A DNA stretch of 64,000 bases. Origin: Lelliottia sp. JS-SCA-14 (GTDB taxonomy: Bacteria > Pseudomonadota > Gammaproteobacteria > Enterobacterales > Enterobacteriaceae). Of the stretch, positions 43,985-52,467 are shown in pieces. Within the stretch, counting starts at the first letter, position 1, and every line of letters begins with the position of its first letter. The notes below the pieces were generated by a model. The model did not search any database and was not told where the DNA came from. It worked only from the letters and a program-made list of their open reading frames with translations. The position numbers and the translations under genes are program-made. The stretch spans positions 1,302,001 to 1,366,000 of the forward strand of contig NZ_CP141606.1 of NCBI RefSeq assembly GCF_035593345.1, given 5' to 3'.

Positions 43985-46129
43985 CTACCAGCGATAATTC
44001 ACCGTCGCCGTCACCGTACGACCAATCCCGTAGAAGCACGCCGTATCGCTGGCGCAGGACGCCACATACTTGGTATCTGCCACGTTATTGACGTTGAACT
44101 GCACGCTCGCCCCTTTCAGGCTGCTGCTCAGTTCGCCCAGCTCATAGCTCATCATCGCGTCATACAGATCCACCGACGCCACCTTAAAGGTATTTTTCGC
44201 ATCGCCATAGCTGGTGCCGATGTAGCGCATCCCCACGCCAGCGGTCAGGCTTTTCAGCGCGCCGCCCGGTACCGTATAGCTGGCGAAGGCCGACGCCATG
44301 TGCGCCGGAATGCGCGCCGGGGTCTTACCTTCGGTGCCCGCCACCGTGGTGCTCTGGGTTTCCGCGTCGGTGTAGGTATAAGAACCAATCAGGTTGATGC
44401 TCTCCATCAGCGTCGAATGAATCTCCGCCTCCACCCCTTTGGAGCGCACTTCGCCCGCGTTTTCGAACCAGCCCTGGGCGCTGTTGTAGGTCGCCACGTT
44501 GCTCTGGGTCAGATCGTACAGCGCCAGGGTCATCAGCGTCGAATCCACCGGCTGATACTTCAGGCCGATTTCGGTCTGTTTCCCGGTGGTCGGTTTAAAC
44601 GGTGCCACGCCCGGCGCGCGGTTGGTTTGCAGGCTCGGCTCGAAAGAGGTGCTGTAGCTGACGTACGGCGACAGACCAAAATCGAACGCGTACAGCAGGC
44701 CGGTACGCCAGGTGAACTTATTATCGTTCTGCTGCGTTGGCGCGCCGCCGGTGAAATCAGTGGTACGCACTTCGGCCCAGTCGTAACGCCCGGACACCAG
44801 CCACTCCCAGTTATTCCAGCTCAGCTGATCCTGTAAATAGACGCCCATCTGGTCAAGGTTTTGCTGCTCGTCCGTCGCTTTACTGAAGGTACTCTCATCG
44901 ACGTTGATGCCATACACCGGCTTCGTCCAGTCGAGGTCATACTGCGTCCCCATCCCGCGCTCCAGCAGCTGTTTGTCTTTGCTGGTCTTGTAATCCAGTC
45001 CGCCGAGCAGCGTGTGGTTCACCTCGCCGGTCGCAAACAGGGATTCCAGCTGGTTATCAATGCCAAACTCGTTGGTGGTGCGCTCTTCGTGCTGGGCGCG
45101 ACGGGTCAGCACCGTGCTGTCAGCGGCGCTGTTGGCGTACACCAGATAACGATATTTCTGTTTAATAGAGGCGTAACGGGCGTTCTGGCGGAAGGTGAGG
45201 TTATCGGCAAGCTGATGCTCCAGCTCGTAGCCGATCATGGTCTGTTCGCGCCAGGACTGGTTGTAATTCGGGTCGCTGACGTTAAAGTCGCGCGGGATGT
45301 AACGCCCGTTGGCGCTGGTCACGGTGCCGTAGGCGGGCAGGAAGTTGCGATAGCCCGCGTCAGGATCTTTCTGGTAGCTGGTCAGCAGGGTGAAGCGCGT
45401 CTGATCGTTCGGATACCAGGTGATCGCCGGGGCAATCGCCATCCGCGTCTCTTTGTAATCTTCCACCTGGTTGTGCTGGGTGCGTGCAATCCCGTTCACG
45501 CGGTACAGCACGCGGCCGTCGTCGCTCAGCGGCCCGCCGAAATCAAATGCCCCTTCGGCCAAATCGTGATTCCCGGTGCGGAACTGCACGTTGTGAATCG
45601 GCTCGCTGGTCGGGCGCTTGCTGGTCATGCTGATCAATCCGCCAGGATTCACCTGACCAAACAGCACCGAGGCCGGGCCGCGCACCAGTTCGACGCGCTC
45701 CAGCAGCCAGGGATCGACCGTGCCGGTTTGCGAGGAGGCGGTCGCGCCGAAGCTCAGCCCGTCGAGGAATTTCGGCACGTAGCTAAAGCCGCGGACGAAC
45801 ACTTCATCGTTACGGTTCGACGACCCGCGGTATTCCGTAAACACCCCGGCGGAGTAGCGTAGCGCCTGTGACACGGACGTGACATCGAGCTGCTCCATCT
45901 GATCGCGGGTGATCACCGAAACCGACTGCGGCGTTTTCACGAGCTCGGCGCTGGTTTTGGTCGCGGAAAGGGTTTTCGTCGCCACGATCCCCTTCACCGG
46001 TGCGGTCGGTTCCTGACTGGCACTCGCCGTCACCACCACGGTTTCTTCTTTTGTTTCTGCCTGAGCCGCCACGCTGACGGTAGCAAGGCTCAGCAGCCAG
46101 AGTTGCATTATCTTATTCTTTTTAAACAT
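43985..46129 (-). CDS. TonB-dependent siderophore receptor (FhuA/FoxA-type)
   Basis: 714 residues. Signal peptide to about residue 24 (AAQA), TonB box ETVVVTAS, plug domain about 50-170 (LVKTPQSVSVITRDQMEQLD, VRGFSYVPKFLDGL, VELVRGPASVLFGQVNPGGLI), then a 22-strand barrel ending in VTATVNYRW. The plug is of the FhuA/FoxA hydroxamate type, and a CASDTACFYG extracellular or periplasmic cysteine pair near the C-terminus is also seen in FhuA-like receptors. It diverges from a Fes-like esterase across a Fur-like site, suggesting capture and unloading of one siderophore class. Confidence 0.88.
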   Translation of the reverse strand: MFKKNKIMQLWLLSLATVSVAAQAETKEETVVVTASASQEPTAPVKGIVATKTLSATKTSAELVKTPQSVSVITRDQMEQLDVTSVSQALRYSAGVFTEYRGSSNRNDEVFVRGFSYVPKFLDGLSFGATASSQTGTVDPWLLERVELVRGPASVLFGQVNPGGLISMTSKRPTSEPIHNVQFRTGNHDLAEGAFDFGGPLSDDGRVLYRVNGIARTQHNQVEDYKETRMAIAPAITWYPNDQTRFTLLTSYQKDPDAGYRNFLPAYGTVTSANGRYIPRDFNVSDPNYNQSWREQTMIGYELEHQLADNLTFRQNARYASIKQKYRYLVYANSAADSTVLTRRAQHEERTTNEFGIDNQLESLFATGEVNHTLLGGLDYKTSKDKQLLERGMGTQYDLDWTKPVYGINVDESTFSKATDEQQNLDQMGVYLQDQLSWNNWEWLVSGRYDWAEVRTTDFTGGAPTQQNDNKFTWRTGLLYAFDFGLSPYVSYSTSFEPSLQTNRAPGVAPFKPTTGKQTEIGLKYQPVDSTLMTLALYDLTQSNVATYNSAQGWFENAGEVRSKGVEAEIHSTLMESINLIGSYTYTDAETQSTTVAGTEGKTPARIPAHMASAFASYTVPGGALKSLTAGVGMRYIGTSYGDAKNTFKVASVDLYDAMMSYELGELSSSLKGASVQFNVNNVADTKYVASCASDTACFYGIGRTVTATVNYRW

Positions 46130-46192
46130 TTTTATTAAAATCCCTTAATTGCTATCGCCATAAAAACACCCTAATAACGGCGTAGATGATAT

Positions 46193-46213
46193 TGCAAATT
46201 ATTACCATTTGCA
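46193..46213. promoter_or_regulatory. Probable Fur box between receptor and esterase
   Basis: Arms TGCAAAT and ATTTGCA around TATTACC, a 21-base palindrome that resembles the overlapping 7-1-7 Fur motif, midway in the 123-base divergent gap. It would iron-regulate both genes. Confidence 0.65.
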
Positions 46214-46252
46214 TTAGCGTTGTTAACAAATTTCGCAAGGGAACGAGTCGGC

Positions 46253-47821
46253 ATGAAAAGGGCGTGGAGTGGGTTGCTGTTAGGGATAAGTACGCTGCCA
46301 GCGCTGGCGGCAACGTGCGAGCATCCTTCCATTCAGGGTGAACAGAACGGGAAATTTGATGCCAGCGGCGAGGTCTGTTTTGTCCTGCCTGCGCTCGATG
46401 AAAACTACGTCTCTGCGACGCTCAGCGGCGTAACGGATGCGAAGCTGCTGGACGGACAAAACCGCCGGATTCGCACGCTGATTGATAAGGGCCCCAGCGA
46501 TGGCGAGCACTCACTGCTGTTTGCGCTCCCGGTGCAGCAAAGCACCTCGCTGGTGTTGCACGGGGAAGAGGGCAAACCGTGGCGCTTTACGTGGCGGATG
46601 AAAGAGACCTCGCCGCTCGCACGCACGCAGATGCTCGAGCCCGAAAGCCCGACGCTGCAAAAACTGGCTCAGACGATTGCTGCCGGTGGGAGTACTGATG
46701 CGTTCTGGCAGACGCAAATTCGGCAGGGAACGCCGATGGTGGAGCCGGTCGATGCTGGCCACAAGCGCGTCACTTTTTTGTGGCGCGGCGCGCGGGATAA
46801 CGTCTTTCTTCTCGGCTCGCCCGCGGGCGATCACGATCCGCTGTTTCGCCTCGGCAAAACCGACGTCTGGTTCCGCAGCTACGTGGTGCCTGCGGACACG
46901 CTCATGCAGTACAAACTGGCCCCGGACGTGCCGCGCGTGGAAGGCAGCTCGCGCGATCAGCGCCGCGCCATTCTGGTGAGCGCCCAGGCCGATCCGCTCA
47001 ATCCGCAAACCTACGGCAATCAACAGGCCGATCGCTGGAACCGCTATTCGCTGCTCGATCTCAGCCCGGCGCGCTATTGCATGGCCCAGGCCGCTGCGCA
47101 GCCGCTGACCCACGGTTCGCTCACGCGTCAGCCCTTTGCCAGCAAGATCCTCGGTAACTCCCGGGAAGTGATGATTTACAAACCGCGCGGCGCACAGCCC
47201 GCGCGCTGGACGCTGATCCTGTTTGACGGGCAGATTTATCAGGATGAGTACCATTTTGCCAACGTGCTCGACGGACTGATTGCCCGTCACCATCTTCCGC
47301 CGATCAACGTGGTGTTTATCGACAGCCTCGATCACCCCCGTCGCGGCAAAGAGCTGCCGCCGAACCCGGATTACGCCGATTTTATGGGGCAGGAATTATT
47401 GCCGTGGCTGCGCGGGCAGGGGATAGCGCTGCAGCGGAAAAAGACGGTGCTGGCGGGGTCGAGCTACGGCGGGATTGCGTCGTCGTGGGTGGCGCTGCGC
47501 TATCCGCACCTGTTCGGCAACGTGCTGAGTTTGTCGGGATCCTACTGGTGGGCACCGAAAGAGGAGGCGCCGGGCTGGCTCACGCGTCAGTATCAGCACT
47601 CGCCGTCGTATCCGATTCACTTCTGGCTACAGGCCGGTCGGTTCGAAACCTCCGGGCCGGGGGGCGGGATCTATCGCAACACCGAAACGTTCGAGCAGGT
47701 GTTACGCGAGAAAGGTTACCGCGTGAGCTTCCACCCGTGGTCGAGCGGCCACGATTACGCGGCCTGGTGCGAAGCGCTCATTCACGGGATGCGCGATTTC
47801 ACGGGCTTACGCAGCAAGTGA
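46253..47821 (+). CDS. Periplasmic Fes-like siderophore esterase
   Basis: 522 residues from ATG 46253 (AAGGGAACGA upstream), with a clear signal peptide (MKRAWSGLLLGISTLPALA, cleavage near 20) that cytosolic Fes lacks. Residues about 130-270 resemble the enterochelin-esterase N-terminal domain (VTFLWRGARDNVFLLGSPAG, LFRLGKTDVWFRSY, MQYKLAPD). The C-terminal half is an alpha/beta hydrolase with GSSYGG (nucleophile S404), a DSLDHPRRGKELPPNPDY loop like that of Fes, and H500 in SGHDY. It should open a trilactone siderophore in the periplasm, like IroE but with the full Fes N-terminal domain. The substrate is inferred. Confidence 0.83.
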   Translation: MKRAWSGLLLGISTLPALAATCEHPSIQGEQNGKFDASGEVCFVLPALDENYVSATLSGVTDAKLLDGQNRRIRTLIDKGPSDGEHSLLFALPVQQSTSLVLHGEEGKPWRFTWRMKETSPLARTQMLEPESPTLQKLAQTIAAGGSTDAFWQTQIRQGTPMVEPVDAGHKRVTFLWRGARDNVFLLGSPAGDHDPLFRLGKTDVWFRSYVVPADTLMQYKLAPDVPRVEGSSRDQRRAILVSAQADPLNPQTYGNQQADRWNRYSLLDLSPARYCMAQAAAQPLTHGSLTRQPFASKILGNSREVMIYKPRGAQPARWTLILFDGQIYQDEYHFANVLDGLIARHHLPPINVVFIDSLDHPRRGKELPPNPDYADFMGQELLPWLRGQGIALQRKKTVLAGSSYGGIASSWVALRYPHLFGNVLSLSGSYWWAPKEEAPGWLTRQYQHSPSYPIHFWLQAGRFETSGPGGGIYRNTETFEQVLREKGYRVSFHPWSSGHDYAAWCEALIHGMRDFTGLRSK

Positions 47822-48055
47822 GAACCAGCGGCGCCAGATGAAACGCAGGACGAAAAATTCAATGGCGCCGAGCAGGATAAACCACAGGCAGAACACCAGA
47901 GTGTAGAGCTGGTTCAGATCCATGAGGTGAAACAGCGCGACCAGTTTTTGCGCCAGCGCCAGTCCAAACGACGGCGCGGGCAGCAGCAGGCAGGAGAGCA
48001 GCGCCATCAGCAAAATGCCTCCTGCCGTCAACAGCGATTCCAGTGGGTGTTTCAT
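47807..48055 (-). CDS. ybdJ: YbdJ, small inner-membrane protein
   Basis: 82 residues with two predicted membrane helices (about 7-27 and 48-70). Almost identical to E. coli YbdJ (MKHPLESLLTAGGILLMALLSCLLLPAP, LYTLVFCLWFILLGAIEFFVLRFIWRRWFSLA). Function unknown (DUF1158). Its 3' end overlaps that of the convergent esterase by 15 bases. Confidence 0.93.
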   Translation of the reverse strand: MKHPLESLLTAGGILLMALLSCLLLPAPSFGLALAQKLVALFHLMDLNQLYTLVFCLWFILLGAIEFFVLRFIWRRWFSLAA

Positions 48056-48236
48056 ATCAATGTTAATTGTCAGTTAAAAAAGTTATTGTCCGGCATCCTG
48101 CAACGTAAAGCAATATCATCCCGAAATAGACTTCCCGGAGAACAAAACAATAAATATTCCGGGAATATTCCGTGTTTAATTAAACCTGCAATGAATGAAT
48201 TCAATTATTCTCTGGTTATGTAAATAACTGTCATCA

Positions 48237-48347
48237 TCAGGCAAGTAATTTTACAAATGTATAAGTGCTATATCCAATTAACGTCGCAATAACAATGGCA
48301 ACAACTATGTACAAAGCCAGGCGGCGCCCGCGATAAATCCCAAACAT
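48237..48347 (-). CDS. 36-residue single-helix membrane protein
   Basis: A short frame supported by an excellent SD (AGGAGAGAGC then ATG) and a typical miniprotein layout: basic start MFGIYRGRRL, one hydrophobic helix (about 11-32, ALYIVVAIVIATLIGYSTYTFV) and a short tail KLLA. Positive-inside, N-terminus in the cytosol. It diverges from the P-type ATPase and lies 181 bases upstream of ybdJ on the same strand. Not recognised as a named family; it could be an accessory peptide for a neighbouring membrane protein. Short length keeps confidence moderate. Confidence 0.6.
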   Translation of the reverse strand: MFGIYRGRRLALYIVVAIVIATLIGYSTYTFVKLLA

Positions 48348-48554
48348 GCTCTCTCCTCGTTTAGATTGCGTTTAGAAATATTTTGTAAAAATCATCTCAT
48401 CGAAATATTGAATATCTGTTTTGAATCACCCGGCGCTAATTATATTGCGGTAGAAATATTTCCACCGCAAGAATTAACACCAGCAAAAACGAATTTATTA
48501 AAGCCAGAAAGGAATTCAGGCTTCCGTCCACCGGAAATTGAAGGAAATGCCTCC
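48348..48554. promoter_or_regulatory. Divergent leader of the P-type ATPase gene
   Basis: 207 AT-rich bases between the 36-residue gene and the ATPase start. Although the frame is open upstream of ATG 48555, the translation there is unlike any ATPase N-terminus and carries no SD. TATATTGCGGTAGAAAT at 48439-48455 is the only promoter-like strip; no operator recognised. The other part of this gap, 48056-48236, also shows nothing. Confidence 0.4.
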
Positions 48555-51248
48555 ATGACCAAAATGACTCACTCCCAGAACCGGCCATACCAGCAGACCG
48601 TCGAGCAGGTACTGGCGCAAAAAAAGAGCCAGGCTAACGGGCTGGACCGTGCCGAAGCGCAGGCCCGTTTGCAGCAGTATGGCCCCAACGCCCTTCCTGA
48701 GAAAAAAGGCAAACCGGCCTGGTTACGTTTTCTCGCCCATTTTAACGATGTGCTGATTTATGTTCTGCTCGCCGCCGCGGTATTAACCGCCGTGATGGGC
48801 CACTGGGTCGATACGCTGGTCATTCTCGGCGTGGCCGTTATCAATGCCTTAATTGGTCACGTTCAGGAAAGTAATGCGGAAAAATCACTGCAGAGTATTC
48901 GCAATATGCTCTCAAGCGATGCGCGCGTCATTCGTAACGGTGCCCATGAGACGATTCCAACGACGGATATTGTACCGGGCGATATTATTGTCCTGCGCGC
49001 CGGGGATCGTATTCCGGCGGATATGCGTCTGATTGAGGCACATAATTTACGCGTCGAAGAGGCGATTCTGACCGGTGAATCCACCGTCGTGGATAAACAC
49101 ACCAATCCGTTATCCGGCGACTTATCGCTGGGCGATCGCACCAACCTGGTGTTCTCAGGGACCACCGTGAGCGCCGGTAGTGGCGTGGGCGTGGTTATTG
49201 CCACCGGTCAGGATACGGAGCTGGGCCACATCAACCAGATGATGGCCGGGATTGAAAAGCACCGCACGCCGCTGCTGGTGCAGATGGACAAGCTCGGTAA
49301 AGCGATCTTCGCCATTATTCTGGCGATGATGGCGGCGCTGTTTATCTTCAGCCTGGTGTTCCGCGACATTCCGATGGGCGAGCTGTTGCTCTCCCTGATT
49401 AGCCTGGCGGTGGCCTCCGTGCCGGAAGGTCTGCCAGCGATTATCTCGATTATCCTGTCGCTGGGCGTTCAGGCGATGGCGCGCAAAAAAGCGATTATCC
49501 GCAAGCTGCCCACCGTTGAAACCCTGGGGGCGATGACCGTGGTCTGCTCGGATAAAACCGGCACCCTGACCATGAACGAAATGACGGTCAAAGCGATCAT
49601 CACCGCCGACAGCTGCTACCGCGTGGAAGGCAACAGCTACGAGCCAGTGGGCCACATCTATCTGGAAGGCAGCGACGAGCCGGTGCACATTCAGCAGGGT
49701 ACGGTGCTGGAGCACTACCTGCGCACCATCGACCTGTGCAACGACAGCCAGATTATTCAGGACGAGCGCGGCCTGTGGGGCATCACCGGCGGGCCGACGG
49801 AAGGGGCGCTGAAAGTGCTGGCCGCCAAAGCGAATCTCGCGCCGGTCATGACCACTCTGGTTAACAAGATCCCGTTCGACTCGCAGTACAAGTACATGAG
49901 CACCCACTATCAGATTGGCAGTGAGGAGCAGATCCTGGTCACCGGTGCGCCGGACGTGATTTTCGCCCTGTGCGACCAGCAGGAGACCCGCCACGGTACC
50001 GCCGCCTTTGACCGCGCGTACTGGGAAGCCGAGATGGAGCGCTATGCGCGTCAGGGCCTGCGCATGGTCGCTGCCGCCTTCAAACCTGCGGCTGCGGATC
50101 AGCAGGGTCTGAGCCACGACGACCTGAGCAGCGGGCTGATCTTCCTCGGTATCGCCGGGATGATGGACCCACCGCGTCCGGAGGCCATCGACGCCATCCA
50201 CGCCTGTCAGCAGGCCGGGATCCGCGTGAAGATGATCACCGGGGATCACCCGCAGACCGCAATGAGCATCGGTCAGATGCTGGGCATCACTAACAGCGCC
50301 CAGGCCGTCACCGGCTATCAGCTGGAGAAGATGGACGACGCCGAGCTGGCAGAGGCGGCAGTCGAGTTCGACATCTTTGCCCGTACCAGCCCGGAGCATA
50401 AGCTGCGCCTGGTGAAAGCCTTGCAGGAGAAGGGCGAGATCGTCGGCATGACCGGCGACGGCGTGAACGACGCACCCGCGCTGCGTCAGGCGGATGTCGG
50501 GATCGCGATGGGCATCAAAGGCACGGAAGTAACCAAAGAAGCCGCCGATATGGTTCTGACGGACGACAACTTCGCCACTATCGCGAGTTCGGTGAAAGAG
50601 GGGCGTCGCGTCTACGACAACCTGAAGAAAACGATTCTGTTCATCATGCCAACCAACCTGGCGCAGGGTTTGCTGATTGTGATTGCGCTGCTGGCGGGGA
50701 ACATTATTCCGCTGACGCCGGTGCTGATTCTGTGGATGAACATGGCGACCTCCGCCACGCTCTCCTTCGGCCTGGCCTTTGAAGCCGCCGAGCGCAACAT
50801 CATGAAGCGTCCGCCGCGTCAGACCGGCCAGCACGTGATGGATGCCTTCGCCGTCTGGCGCGTGGCCTTCGTCGGCACCATGATTGCGATTGCGGCCTTT
50901 GCGCTGGAAGCCTGGCTCGCACCGCGCGGCCACAGCGCTGAGTTCATCCGTACCGTGCTGCTGCAGATGCTGGTGTGTGCGCAGTGGGTCTACATGATTA
51001 ACTGCCGCAACAGCAACGGCTTCTCCCTGAACCGTGGTCTGCTGGCGAACAAAGGCATCTGGCTGGTAACGGGCGTGCTGTTCCTGCTCCAGGTGGCGAT
51101 TATCTACCTGCCGTTTATGCAGATGCTGTTCGGCACCGAAGCCCTGCCGCTGCGCTACTGGGGGATTACCCTGGCGATGGCTGGCGTGATGTTCTTCATC
51201 GTCGAGATTGAGAAGCGACTGACCCGCAGGTTCCGTAAGGCTGCATAA
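48555..51248 (+). CDS. P-type cation-transporting ATPase (type II-like)
   Basis: 897 residues from ATG 48555 behind AAGGAA. Ordered motifs: N-terminal cation-ATPase domain (LQQYGPNALPEKK), TGES at 173-176 (actuator), PEGLP at 290-294 in helix M4, phosphorylated DKTGT at 333-337, KIPFDSQYKYMS (nucleotide site), TGDHPQTA and TGDGVNDAPALRQADVG. M4 is of the Ca2+/Na+ pump type. Helix M6 reads NMATSATLSFGLAFE instead of the usual TDGLPA, so the ion cannot be called; Ca2+, Mn2+, Na+ and K+ all remain possible. Inner membrane, about ten helices. Monocistronic, followed by a compound palindrome. Confidence 0.9.
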   Translation: MTKMTHSQNRPYQQTVEQVLAQKKSQANGLDRAEAQARLQQYGPNALPEKKGKPAWLRFLAHFNDVLIYVLLAAAVLTAVMGHWVDTLVILGVAVINALIGHVQESNAEKSLQSIRNMLSSDARVIRNGAHETIPTTDIVPGDIIVLRAGDRIPADMRLIEAHNLRVEEAILTGESTVVDKHTNPLSGDLSLGDRTNLVFSGTTVSAGSGVGVVIATGQDTELGHINQMMAGIEKHRTPLLVQMDKLGKAIFAIILAMMAALFIFSLVFRDIPMGELLLSLISLAVASVPEGLPAIISIILSLGVQAMARKKAIIRKLPTVETLGAMTVVCSDKTGTLTMNEMTVKAIITADSCYRVEGNSYEPVGHIYLEGSDEPVHIQQGTVLEHYLRTIDLCNDSQIIQDERGLWGITGGPTEGALKVLAAKANLAPVMTTLVNKIPFDSQYKYMSTHYQIGSEEQILVTGAPDVIFALCDQQETRHGTAAFDRAYWEAEMERYARQGLRMVAAAFKPAAADQQGLSHDDLSSGLIFLGIAGMMDPPRPEAIDAIHACQQAGIRVKMITGDHPQTAMSIGQMLGITNSAQAVTGYQLEKMDDAELAEAAVEFDIFARTSPEHKLRLVKALQEKGEIVGMTGDGVNDAPALRQADVGIAMGIKGTEVTKEAADMVLTDDNFATIASSVKEGRRVYDNLKKTILFIMPTNLAQGLLIVIALLAGNIIPLTPVLILWMNMATSATLSFGLAFEAAERNIMKRPPRQTGQHVMDAFAVWRVAFVGTMIAIAAFALEAWLAPRGHSAEFIRTVLLQMLVCAQWVYMINCRNSNGFSLNRGLLANKGIWLVTGVLFLLQVAIIYLPFMQMLFGTEALPLRYWGITLAMAGVMFFIVEIEKRLTRRFRKAA

Positions 51249-51260
51249 CATAGAACCTTA

Positions 51261-51355
51261 CCCCTCACCCTAACCCTCTCCCCATAGGGGAGAGGGGATC
51301 GCACGGAGCCGTCTTTTCCCCCTCGCCCCTTTGGGGAGAGGGCCGGGGTGAGGGG
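51261..51355. repeat. Compound C-rich palindromic element
   Basis: Outer arms CCCCTCACCC (51261-51270) and GGGGTGAGGGG (51345-51355) enclose two hairpins: CCCTCTCCCC-ATA-GGGGAGAGGG (51274-51296) and CCCTCGCCCC-TTT-GGGGAGAGGG (51320-51342). Together they could fold as a three-way junction. Similar C-rich intergenic elements are common in Enterobacter and Klebsiella. Between ATPase and RND genes it may terminate or stabilise transcripts. Confidence 0.8.
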
Positions 51356-51378
51356 CACAACCACCTGAGGTACTTCCC

Positions 51379-52458
51379 ATGAAATTCACCTTCCTGCGCA
51401 CCGCTCTGGCGGCAGCACTCCTTTCCTGCACCCTGCAAACCGCCATGGCTGCCGCTATTCCGGTGCGTGTCGCCGTGATTGAAGAGACCACCCACGCCGC
51501 CGAGCGCCAGATCCCTGGTCGCGTTGAGGCGATCCACACGGTAGAACTGCGGGCGCGCACGGAAGGGGCCATCGCCAAAATCCATTTCCGCGACGGGCAA
51601 TATGTCAAACAGGGCGACCTGCTGTTCGAACTCGACGACGCCGAAGCGCGCGCGGCGGTGCGGCTGGCCGAGGCCGAAGTGAAAAGTGCCGAAGCCACCC
51701 TGCGTCAGGCGCAGCAGCAGCTCACGCGCTTTCAAAGCCTGAAAACCGGGAACGCCATCAGCCGCAACGACGTGGACAACGCCCAGATGCAACGCGACGT
51801 GGCCCGCGCCGCGCTGGCCCAGGCCAACGCCCGCCTCGAGGCGCGCAACGTCACACTCGGGTTTACCCGCATCACATCCCCCATCACGGGCCGCATGGGG
51901 CACAGCAACTTCCACGAAGGCAGCGTGGTGAATCCAGCGAGCGGCACGCTGGTGGAAGTGGTGCAGCTCGACCCCATCCGTATCGCCTTCGCTCTCGAAG
52001 AGCGGGCGTTTGCCGCCAAAGCCGGGCTGCATGCGGATATCACCTCCCTGAAACAGGCCTGGCTGCCGCAAATTCAGAACGGGGAACTGCGGGAAAACGG
52101 CACTCTGGTCTCGGTGGATAACCGCATCGATCCCCGCACCGCCAGCGTCATGCTGCGCGCCGAGTTTGCTAATCCGCAGCACCGCCTGCTGCCGGGCGGG
52201 AATGTAAATCTCTGGCTGCGTCCGCAGAGTGAACACGAGGCGCTGGTGATCCCGGCCGCGGCGGTTCAGCAAAATGGCTTCGGGTTTTTCACCTGGGTAG
52301 TGAATGACGACGGAAAAGCGGAAAAACGCACCCTGACGCTCGGCGGTCAGGTCGGCCAAATGCTGGCGGTAAAAAGCGGCATCAAAGCCAACGAGCGCGT
52401 GGTCACCGACGGTGCGCCACGCTTACAGCCCGGTGCGACTGTCCAGATCCTCAATTAA
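51379..52458 (+). CDS. RND efflux periplasmic adaptor subunit
   Basis: 359 residues from ATG 51379 behind GAGG. Cleavable signal peptide (MKFTFLRTALAAALLSCTLQTAMA) with no lipobox at the cleavage site, so unlike AcrA it is probably soluble in the periplasm. In order: barrel-sandwich/lipoyl half (VELRARTEGAIAKIHFRDGQYVKQGDLLFELD), alpha-hairpin (about 90-155), second lipoyl half (FTRITSPITGRMGHSNFHEGSVV), beta-barrel and membrane-proximal domain. Nine bases separate it from the pump gene. It is not OqxA, AcrA or MdtA by recognisable sequence. Confidence 0.9.
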   Translation: MKFTFLRTALAAALLSCTLQTAMAAAIPVRVAVIEETTHAAERQIPGRVEAIHTVELRARTEGAIAKIHFRDGQYVKQGDLLFELDDAEARAAVRLAEAEVKSAEATLRQAQQQLTRFQSLKTGNAISRNDVDNAQMQRDVARAALAQANARLEARNVTLGFTRITSPITGRMGHSNFHEGSVVNPASGTLVEVVQLDPIRIAFALEERAFAAKAGLHADITSLKQAWLPQIQNGELRENGTLVSVDNRIDPRTASVMLRAEFANPQHRLLPGGNVNLWLRPQSEHEALVIPAAAVQQNGFGFFTWVVNDDGKAEKRTLTLGGQVGQMLAVKSGIKANERVVTDGAPRLQPGATVQILN

Positions 52459-52467
52459 GGAGCCATC

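Noticed and set aside
48279..48297. Possible extra copy of the array palindrome (AATTAACGTCGCAATAA)
   Set aside because: Only one arm resembles the ATTAACGTC site, there is no second arm, and it lies inside the coding sequence of the 36-residue membrane protein.
49155..51251. 698-codon frame antisense to the P-type ATPase
   Set aside because: All ATPase motifs are on the plus strand, and the antisense product is low-complexity and has no start signal.
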